Shown here: in pieces, positions 11,798-17,990 of the stretch
How the letters are laid out: each line of letters begins with the position of its first letter
Position numbering within the stretch: the first letter of the stretch is position 1
Assembly (NCBI GenBank): GCA_902482195.1
Contig: CABSZQ010000003.1
Span: 1 to 17,990 of the forward strand
Reading direction: 5' to 3'
Length of the DNA: 17,990 bases
From: an uncultured Haemophilus sp.
GTDB taxonomy: Bacteria; Pseudomonadota; Gammaproteobacteria; Enterobacterales; Pasteurellaceae
Program-made: the position numbers and the translations under genes
The notes under the pieces: model-generated
Databases searched by the model: none
Told to the model about the DNA's origin: nothing
The model's input: only the letters and a program-made list of their open reading frames with translations

Positions 11798-13123
11798 ATG
11801 GCTAAACAACCAGGTTATCAAAGCAGAAGTACTAATAGTGGTACTGGTGAACTAAAAAGCAGATTGCTTTTTGTATTAGGTGCACTTATCGTTTATCGTA
11901 TTGGTTCTTTTATTCCGCTTCCTGGTATTGATGCCGCCGTGCTAGCTCAATTAGTTGAACAACAAAAAGGCACCATCATTGATATGTTAAACATGTTCTC
12001 TGGTGGTGCATTGAGCCGAGCATCAATTTTAGCATTAGGTATTATGCCGTATATCTCGGCATCTATCGTGATGCAATTGCTTGCTACGGTTTCACCTGCT
12101 TTAGCAGAATTGAAAAAAGAAGGCGCAGCAGGACAAAGAAAGATCACCAAGTATACTCGTTATGCAACGGTGGTTTTTGCTACTATCCAAGCTATCGCAA
12201 TTTCTACCGGTTTACCGAATATGTTGCCACAATTAGTGCCAAATATCGGTTTTACCTTTTACTTCACTGCAGTAGTGAGTCTTGTAACCGGAACCATGTT
12301 CTTAATGTGGTTAGGTGAGCAAATTACTGAAAGAGGTATTGGTAACGGTATCTCAATTCTTGTTTTTGGTGGTATTGTTGCAGGATTGCCGCATGCAATC
12401 ATCGAAACAGTTGAGCAAGCTCGTCAAGGACAAATGCATCCTTTAGTTCTTCTACTAATCGCTGCTATTGTTTTTGCAGTAACTTATTTTGTTGTCTTCG
12501 TAGAACGTGGACAACGTAGAATTCGTGTTGAATATGCTAAGCGTCAACAAGGACGTCAAATTTTAGGTGGTCATTCAACTCACTTACCATTAAAAGTTAA
12601 TATGGCAAACGTAATGCCAGCAATTTTTGCTTCAAGCATTATTTTATTCCCTGCTACATTGACACAATGGTTTGGTCAGAATGATAAGTTTGAGTGGTTA
12701 AATGACTTATCAATGTTGTTGAATCCGGGCCAACCTTTATATCTCCTTGTTTATGCGGTAGCGATTATTTTCTTCAGTTTCTTCTATACTGCAATGCAAT
12801 ATAATCCACGTGATACAGCAGATAATCTAAAAAAATCTGGTGCATTTATCCCAGGAATTAGACCAGGTGAACAAACATCTCGTTACATTGATAAAGTAAT
12901 GACTCGCTTAACATTAATTGGCGGTCTTTATGTAACGTTCGTATGTTTAGTCCCTTATATTATGACATCAGCATGGGATGTTAAATTCTACTTCGGTGGT
13001 ACTTCCTTATTAATCGTTGTTGTTGTAATTATGGATTTTATCGTGCAAGTTCAGAGTCACTTAATGTCGTCTCAATATGAATCTGCGTTAAAAAAAGCAA
13101 ACCTTAAAGGTTTTGGACAGTAA
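11798..13123 (+). CDS. secY: Protein translocase channel subunit SecY
   Basis: Pore-forming subunit of the SecYEG translocon in the inner membrane. It receives secretory proteins from SecA and ribosome-bound membrane proteins delivered through FtsY. The 441 residues show ten hydrophobic segments at approximately 21-37, 72-95, 120-138, 150-172, 182-200, 214-235, 270-288, 312-332, 370-390 and 398-418. A plug-like region lies around 56-70. The cytoplasmic loop motif GIRPGEQT (353-360) carries R355, the counterpart of the E. coli loop-C5 arginine needed for SecA-driven export. The gene sits in its usual place near the end of the spc operon, with GAGGA at 11782-11786 as ribosome binding site. Confidence 0.98.
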   Translation: MAKQPGYQSRSTNSGTGELKSRLLFVLGALIVYRIGSFIPLPGIDAAVLAQLVEQQKGTIIDMLNMFSGGALSRASILALGIMPYISASIVMQLLATVSPALAELKKEGAAGQRKITKYTRYATVVFATIQAIAISTGLPNMLPQLVPNIGFTFYFTAVVSLVTGTMFLMWLGEQITERGIGNGISILVFGGIVAGLPHAIIETVEQARQGQMHPLVLLLIAAIVFAVTYFVVFVERGQRRIRVEYAKRQQGRQILGGHSTHLPLKVNMANVMPAIFASSIILFPATLTQWFGQNDKFEWLNDLSMLLNPGQPLYLLVYAVAIIFFSFFYTAMQYNPRDTADNLKKSGAFIPGIRPGEQTSRYIDKVMTRLTLIGGLYVTFVCLVPYIMTSAWDVKFYFGGTSLLIVVVVIMDFIVQVQSHLMSSQYESALKKANLKGFGQ

Positions 13124-13151
13124 TTGTTCATTTAAGTAAAAAGGATAAGCA

Positions 13152-13265
13152 ATGAAAGTTCGTGCTTCCGTTAAGAAGATGTGTCGTAACTGTAAAATTG
13201 TTAAACGTGAAGGTGTTGTTCGCGTATTATGCAGCGACCCTAAACATAAACAACGTCAAGGTTAA
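13152..13265 (+). CDS. rpmJ: 50S ribosomal protein L36 (zinc ribbon type)
   Basis: Very small 23S rRNA-binding protein; I read it directly from the DNA as 37 residues starting [20 protein letters not shown] and ending KHKQRQG. Cysteines 11, 14 and 27 with H32 form the zinc ribbon of the C+ paralogue, so this copy requires zinc. It is one residue shorter than E. coli L36, in the CSDPKHK segment, without loss of a ligand. AAGGATAAGCA precedes the ATG. It ends the spc operon. No intrinsic terminator follows, so transcripts may read into the alpha operon. Confidence 0.96.
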
Positions 13266-13278
13266 TTAACATTTCTTC

Positions 13279-13307
13279 TTGCAAAGAACCGGTTGAGTAG
13301 TTATACT
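13279..13307 (+). promoter_or_regulatory. Alpha operon promoter (candidate)
   Basis: TTGCAA at 13279-13284 and TATACT at 13302-13307 are separated by exactly 17 bases. Transcription would start near 13314, about 93 bases before rpsM and just ahead of the S4-type leader. The -10 box sits at the centre of a perfect 10-base inverted repeat (13292-13301 with 13305-13314). Confidence 0.66.
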
Positions 13308-13326
13308 ACTCAACTCATTTATGTCC

Positions 13327-13415
13327 TTGGTATTCTGTTTGAGTATCCTGAAAACGGGCTTTTCAAGATCAGAATACCAAATTAGTTAAAATAATAGGAG
13401 TGCATAGTGGCCCGT
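13327..13415 (+). promoter_or_regulatory. Alpha operon leader, S4-binding pseudoknot element
   Basis: Autoregulatory mRNA element through which ribosomal protein S4 represses rpsM and downstream genes in E. coli by trapping the 30S subunit on a pseudoknotted leader. An 11-base-pair outer stem joins 13327-13337 to 13370-13380. An inner hairpin joins 13345-13354 to 13360-13369 (nine of ten pairs) with the loop CGGGC. The stretches GAGTATCCTGAAAACGGGC and TAGGAGTGCATAGTG match the E. coli alpha leader as I recall it. The element runs through the ribosome binding site and the GTG start of rpsM, as expected. The pseudoknot pairings themselves were not fully traced. Confidence 0.85.
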
Positions 13416-13763
13416 ATTGCAGGCATTAACATTCCTGATCACAAACACGCTGTAATCGCTTTAACTGCAATTTACGGTATCGGTAAAACTCGTTCTAAAA
13501 GCATTTGTGCTGCAGCGGGTATTGCTGAAGATGTTAAGATCAGCGAATTGTCTGAAGAGCAGATTGACAAACTGCGTGACGAAGTTGGTAAATTTACCGT
13601 TGAAGGTGACTTACGTCGTGAAGTAACACTAAACATCAAACGTCTTTTAGACTTAGGTTGTTACCGTGGTTTACGTCATCGTCGTAGTTTACCGGTACGT
13701 GGTCAACGTACTAAAACTAATGCGCGTACCCGTAAGGGTCCACGTAAGCCGATCAAAAAATAG
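13407..13763 (+). CDS. rpsM: 30S ribosomal protein S13
   Basis: Protein of the 30S head that contacts P-site tRNA and forms bridges B1a and B1b with the large subunit. The 118 residues contain a helix-two-turn-helix at about 14-60 and the conserved block [27 protein letters not shown] before a basic tail that reaches the tRNA. The GTG start at 13407 follows TAGGAG and matches the GTG start used in E. coli, where it is part of the S4-controlled leader. It is the first gene of the alpha operon, 141 bases after rpmJ. Confidence 0.98.
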   Translation: MARIAGINIPDHKHAVIALTAIYGIGKTRSKSICAAAGIAEDVKISELSEEQIDKLRDEVGKFTVEGDLRREVTLNIKRLLDLGCYRGLRHRRSLPVRGQRTKTNARTRKGPRKPIKK

Positions 13764-13776
13764 TCGGGGTAAATAA

Positions 13777-14169
<393 letters not shown>

Positions 14170-14198
14170 TGGCGTAATAGGATAGTTGGAGAAAGAAA

Positions 14199-14819
14199 AT
14201 GGCAAGATATTTGGGCCCTAAACTCAAGCTCAGCCGTCGTGAAGGCACTGATTTATTCCTTAAATCAGGTGTGCGTGCGATTGATTCAAAATGTAAAATT
14301 GATACAGCACCAGGTCAACACGGTGCTCGTAAACCGCGTTTGTCTGACTATGGTAGTCAATTACGTGAAAAACAAAAAGTTCGTCGTATCTATGGTATTT
14401 TAGAACGTCAATTCCGTAACTACTATAAAGAAGCAAACCGTTTAAAAGGTAATACTGGTGAAAACTTACTAGTATTATTAGAAGGTAGATTGGATAACGT
14501 TGTTTATCGCATGGGATTTGCTGCAACTCGCGCAGAAGCTCGTCAATTAGTGAGCCACAAAGCGATTGTCGTAAATGGTCGTGTTGTAAATATCCCATCT
14601 TTCCAAGTTTCTGTAAATGATGTTGTTGCTGTTCGTGAGAAATCTAAAAAACAAGCACGTATTAAAGCATCATTAGAATTAGCAGAACAAAGAGAAAAAC
14701 CAACTTGGTTAGAAGTTGATTCTGCAAAAATGGAAGGTGTGTTCAAACGTGTTCCTGAACGTTCTGATTTATCAGCAGACATTAACGAACATCTGATCGT
14801 TGAGCTTTACTCTAAATAA
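14199..14819 (+). CDS. rpsD: 30S ribosomal protein S4, autogenous repressor of the alpha operon
   Basis: Primary assembly protein of the 30S body that also represses the alpha operon through the leader at 13327-13415 and, in E. coli, acts as an rRNA antitermination factor. The 206 residues match E. coli in length. They start [19 protein letters not shown], and an S4 RNA-binding domain occupies about 95-160 ([21 protein letters not shown]). It lacks the four-cysteine zinc site found in some S4 proteins. The ATG at 14199 follows TTGGAGAAAG. Confidence 0.98.
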   Translation: MARYLGPKLKLSRREGTDLFLKSGVRAIDSKCKIDTAPGQHGARKPRLSDYGSQLREKQKVRRIYGILERQFRNYYKEANRLKGNTGENLLVLLEGRLDNVVYRMGFAATRAEARQLVSHKAIVVNGRVVNIPSFQVSVNDVVAVREKSKKQARIKASLELAEQREKPTWLEVDSAKMEGVFKRVPERSDLSADINEHLIVELYSK

Positions 14820-14850
14820 TAGTTAAGCTTAAAAGCAAAGAGAGGATAAA

Positions 14851-15840
14851 ATGCAGGGTTCTGTTACAGAATTTTTAAAGCCACGCTTAGTAGATATTGA
14901 GCAAATTAGCTCTACTCATGCTAAGGTGATCTTAGAACCGTTAGAGCGTGGCTTTGGTCATACTCTAGGGAATGCATTACGTCGTATCCTTCTGTCTTCA
15001 ATGCCAGGTTGTGCTGTAACTGAAGTAGAAATTGATGGCGTACTGCATGAATATAGTAGTAAAGAAGGTGTTCAGGAAGATATTCTTGAAGTTCTTTTAA
15101 ACCTTAAAGGTCTAGCGGTTAAAGTACAGAATAAAGATGATGTTATTCTGACATTAAATAAATCTGGAATTGGCCCTGTTGTTGCAGCTGATATCACCCA
15201 TGATGGTGATGTTGAGATTGTTAATCCATCACATGTAATCTGTCACTTAACAGACGAAAATGCATCTATTAATATGCGTATTCGTGTTCAACGTGGTAGA
15301 GGTTATGTACCTGCATCTGCTCGTACTCATTCACAAAATGAAGATCGTCCAATCGGTCGTTTATTAGTGGATGCTTGTTATAGCCCAGTTGACCGTATTG
15401 CTTACAATGTTGAAGCAGCACGTGTTGAACAACGTACTGACTTAGATAAACTAGTTATCGAGTTAGAAACTAACGGGACTATTGATCCGGAAGAAGCAAT
15501 TCGTCGTGCAGCAACAATTTTAGCAGAGCAACTCGATGCATTCGTTGATTTGCGTGATGTTCGTCAACCTGAAGTCAAGGAAGAAAAACCGGAATTCGAT
15601 CCGATTTTATTACGTCCTGTTGATGACTTAGAGTTGACAGTTCGTTCTGCTAACTGTTTGAAAGCAGAAACAATTCACTATATCGGTGACTTAGTGCAAC
15701 GTACAGAAGTTGAGTTATTAAAAACGCCTAATCTTGGTAAGAAATCGCTTACTGAAATTAAAGACGTTCTCGCTTCACGTGGCTTGTCACTTGGTATGCG
15801 CCTTGAGAATTGGCCACCAGCAAGTATTGCTGAAGACTAG
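14851..15840 (+). CDS. rpoA: RNA polymerase alpha subunit
   Basis: Scaffold subunit of RNA polymerase: two copies assemble with beta and beta-prime, and their C-terminal domains bind UP-element DNA and activators. The 329 residues match E. coli in length. The N-terminal domain (about 1-235) contains the assembly block [15 protein letters not shown] (37-51). A linker spans about 236-249. The C-terminal domain carries R265 (VRSANCLK) and the helix-hairpin-helix [18 protein letters not shown], both needed for DNA contact. AGAGGATAAA precedes the ATG, 31 bases after rpsD. Placement between rpsD and rplQ is standard and ties polymerase supply to ribosome synthesis. Confidence 0.99.
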   Translation: MQGSVTEFLKPRLVDIEQISSTHAKVILEPLERGFGHTLGNALRRILLSSMPGCAVTEVEIDGVLHEYSSKEGVQEDILEVLLNLKGLAVKVQNKDDVILTLNKSGIGPVVAADITHDGDVEIVNPSHVICHLTDENASINMRIRVQRGRGYVPASARTHSQNEDRPIGRLLVDACYSPVDRIAYNVEAARVEQRTDLDKLVIELETNGTIDPEEAIRRAATILAEQLDAFVDLRDVRQPEVKEEKPEFDPILLRPVDDLELTVRSANCLKAETIHYIGDLVQRTEVELLKTPNLGKKSLTEIKDVLASRGLSLGMRLENWPPASIAED

Positions 15841-15856
15841 TTTGGTCATAGGTTAA

Positions 15857-16264
<408 letters not shown>

Positions 16265-16280
16265 TAATTTGTTATAAAAT

Positions 16281-16309
16281 AAAAAGGCTCACTGATGTGA
16301 GCCTTTTTT
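16281..16309. terminator. Bidirectional intrinsic terminator between rplQ and rluA
   Basis: A perfect 12-base-pair stem joins 16281-16292 (AAAAAGGCTCAC) to 16297-16308 with a TGAT loop. T6 at 16304-16309 serves the plus strand, and A5 at 16281-16285 gives a T-run on the minus strand. It lies 16 bases after rplQ and 13 bases beyond the rluA stop, so it can end both convergent transcripts. Confidence 0.93.
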
Positions 16310-16322
16310 ATATCTTGTTTTC

Positions 16323-16982
16323 CTAAAATTCAGCTTTAGCTCTGAATGTCATTTTTTCACCTGTGATGGGGTGCGTAATCGTAAGTTCTTCTGCATGTAA
16401 GCATAGGCGAGGTGACATCGCTTTAGCTTGTGGGTGAGAATAAAACTTGTCACCTAAAATAGGATGTCCTAGTGCGAGTGTATGTAAACGTAGTTGATGT
16501 GAACGTCCTGTGATTGGTGTCAGTTTAACTCGAGTGCAGTTAGTCGGTAATCTTTCTAGAACTTCATAAAACGTGACTGCTCTTTTACCAAATACAAAAT
16601 CAATGCGTTGACGCGGGCGATTTTCCCAATCACAAATCATAGGAAGATTAATTTCCCCATTATCTCGTTCTAAGTGTCCCCATACTAAAGCTTGATAATA
16701 TTTCTTTGGCTCACGTTCACGAAATTGACGTTTCAACTCTTTATCTGCTGCTTTACTTAATGCAAATAGAATAATCCCACTTGTGGCCATATCTAAACGA
16801 TGTGCAGGTTCACAAAATCCAAATTTCTCTTTTACCCGACTCATTGCACTGTCGTAGTATTCAGGTTGATTGCCAGGAACTGAAAGTAAACCGCTTGGTT
16901 TATTTACCACGCAGATATGATTATCTTGATAGATAATATCTAAATACGGTTCTAAAGGGGGATGGTATTCAATAAGTGCCAT
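16323..16982 (-). CDS. rluA: Dual-specificity pseudouridine synthase RluA
   Basis: Enzyme that in E. coli converts uridine to pseudouridine at position 746 of 23S rRNA and position 32 of several tRNAs. The 219 residues match E. coli RluA in length and closely in sequence. The catalytic aspartate is D64 in HRLDMATSG (61-69). Other family blocks are VVNKPSGLLSVPG (25-37), RQFREREPKKYY and PITGRSHQLRLH. There is no N-terminal S4 domain, which distinguishes it from RluB, RluC and RluD. The ATG begins one base after the stop of rapA, and the same rapA-rluA order exists in E. coli, so the two genes are very likely co-transcribed. Confidence 0.96.
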   Translation of the reverse strand: MALIEYHPPLEPYLDIIYQDNHICVVNKPSGLLSVPGNQPEYYDSAMSRVKEKFGFCEPAHRLDMATSGIILFALSKAADKELKRQFREREPKKYYQALVWGHLERDNGEINLPMICDWENRPRQRIDFVFGKRAVTFYEVLERLPTNCTRVKLTPITGRSHQLRLHTLALGHPILGDKFYSHPQAKAMSPRLCLHAEELTITHPITGEKMTFRAKAEF

Positions 16983-16983
16983 A

Positions 16984-17990
16984 TTATTCCTTGTTTGTCA
17001 TTATTACCCGAAGGCTATCTAACCGCCAACTTGCTTTACTTAACTCTTCCAGAGAAAGCACACGTTGTTTTTCTAATACATTAATTTCCGCTTGGCGAAT
17101 ATTTTTATTTACTGCTTTCAAGGCTATAAGTCTATTGAGCTCAGCGCTCAATGTTTGATCTGCCAATCTACTGGCTTCTTGAATTTTAGCTTGTGCGATT
17201 TCAGTCATTTTTTGATCGCCTATTTTTATTAATTGCTCAATATTTGGACGAGCCATTTTGACCATTTTATTCGCAATGTCTTTGCTTAGCGGCTTAAGTT
17301 TATTTTGCAACGTATTAAAGTTGACTTGTTCGGCAAGATTGTTTCCTTTGCTATCCAGTAATAATCGAACAGGTGTAGGCGGAAGAAAACGATTTAGTTG
17401 CAAACCTTTTGGTGATTGGCTTTCAATCACATAAATCAATTCAACCAAAAGAGTGCCTGCAGGTAGCTGTTTATTAACTAATAATGCCATCGACGCTTTG
17501 CCAATGTCACTAGAAGCGATTAAATCAATGCCTTGACGTATCATTGGATGATCCCAGGTAAGAAATTCTAATTCCTCACGAGCAAGGGCAAGTTGTCGGT
17601 CAAAGGTTACTGTAACACCTTCTTCTTTTAGTCCTGGGAAATCAGGAACAAGCATGGTGCCCGTTGGCGTGATGACAATGCTGTTTTCACCTAAATCATC
17701 TTGTTCTACACCAATAATATCAAATAAATTCAGTGCAAAATCGACTAATTGTGGTGAATTATCAGTTTGAGCGATTTCTGCCGCAAGTCGTTGTGCCTTT
17801 TCACCACCATTAGAATTTAATTCTAACAAACGATCACGCCCTTTCTCTAAGGCTAAGCGTAATGCTTTTGCTTGTTTTTGCGTTTGGAGAATGAGTTGCT
17901 CAAAATCCGCTTTATTTTCTGACCGCACTTTTAGTAACGATTCATATTGTTCAAACAATGTCATGCCAATAGGGCAAGTTTGTTCAAAAG
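16984..17990 (-). CDS. rapA: RNA polymerase-associated helicase-like ATPase RapA (5' part missing)
   Basis: SWI2/SNF2-type ATPase that binds RNA polymerase and promotes its recycling after termination in E. coli. Only the C-terminal 334 residues are visible; the reading frame is open to the window edge with FEQTCPIG before the first internal Met, so that Met is not the start. The N-terminal Tudor-like domains and the two ATPase lobes lie outside. The visible part contains the blocks [54 protein letters not shown] and [17 protein letters not shown], which closely match the E. coli RapA C-terminus, and ends with a predicted long helical region. An uptake signal core encodes Lys-Val-Arg-Ser near visible residue 20. 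It is separated from rluA by one base. Confidence 0.94.
   Translation of the reverse strand, partial: FEQTCPIGMTLFEQYESLLKVRSENKADFEQLILQTQKQAKALRLALEKGRDRLLELNSNGGEKAQRLAAEIAQTDNSPQLVDFALNLFDIIGVEQDDLGENSIVITPTGTMLVPDFPGLKEEGVTVTFDRQLALAREELEFLTWDHPMIRQGIDLIASSDIGKASMALLVNKQLPAGTLLVELIYVIESQSPKGLQLNRFLPPTPVRLLLDSKGNNLAEQVNFNTLQNKLKPLSKDIANKMVKMARPNIEQLIKIGDQKMTEIAQAKIQEASRLADQTLSAELNRLIALKAVNKNIRQAEINVLEKQRVLSLEELSKASWRLDSLRVIMTNKE
17922..17930 (-). other. DNA uptake signal sequence core inside rapA
   Basis: Exact core on the minus strand (ACCGCACTT on plus), in the sense orientation of rapA and followed there by an A-rich stretch. It is translated as part of LLKVRSEN. The flanking bases fit the extended Haemophilus-type motif. 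Confidence 0.87.

Noticed and set aside
13292..13314. Dyad considered as an intrinsic terminator of the spc operon
   Set aside because: No T-run follows the stem, and the sequence coincides with a good -10 box; kept instead as a possible operator.
14260..14598. 112-residue open frame on the minus strand inside rpsD
   Set aside because: Lies wholly antisense to a highly conserved gene, has low-complexity Tyr/Leu-rich content and no family resemblance; it is a by-product of rpsD codon bias.
16976..17158. 60-residue plus-strand open frame across the rapA-rluA junction
   Set aside because: Antisense to two identified genes and without a ribosome binding site or homology that I recognise.

Overview
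The window is a conserved chromosomal segment from a gammaproteobacterium of the family Pasteurellaceae. It belongs to the Haemophilus influenzae/Aggregatibacter/Pasteurella side of the family, probably Haemophilus. Three observations support this. Five exact copies of the Haemophilus-type DNA uptake signal core (AAGTGCGGT or its complement) are present. The proteins look like E. coli and Haemophilus orthologues. The DNA is AT-rich with codon use typical of highly expressed Pasteurellaceae genes. A species name is not justified from sequence reading alone.

Layout. Positions 1-2216 hold the 3' part of ftsY followed by ftsE and ftsX, which encode the SRP receptor and the FtsEX division transporter. 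They end at a terminator-like hairpin built from two inverted uptake signal sequences. Positions 2297-7496 hold the S10 operon behind its own promoter and a structured leader: rpsJ, rplC, rplD, rplW, rplB, rpsS, rplV, rpsC, rplP, rpmC, rpsQ. It closes with a strong intrinsic terminator. Positions 7600-13265 hold the spc operon with its own candidate promoter and leader hairpin: rplN, rplX, rplE, rpsN, rpsH, rplF, rplR, rpsE, rpmD, rplO, secY, rpmJ. Positions 13279-16264 hold the alpha operon behind another candidate promoter and an S4-type leader: rpsM, rpsK, rpsD, rpoA, rplQ. A bidirectional terminator then separates it from the convergent minus-strand pair rapA (5' part cut off by the window edge) and rluA.

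Together the genes encode 26 ribosomal proteins, the SecY translocon channel, the RNA polymerase alpha subunit and the SRP receptor. Protein synthesis, membrane targeting and transcription are therefore encoded side by side. The three classical autogenous circuits of enterobacteria can be traced in the DNA: L4 acting on the S10 leader, S8 acting at rplE, and S4 acting on the alpha leader. The S4 target is the clearest.

No mobile element, CRISPR array, tRNA, rRNA or foreign-looking island was seen, and all complete genes appear intact. I found no unknown multi-gene system. The items worth a second look are non-coding: the S10 leader hairpins, a hairpin at the predicted 5' end of the spc transcript, a perfect dyad over the alpha -10 box, and the uneven distribution of uptake signals.
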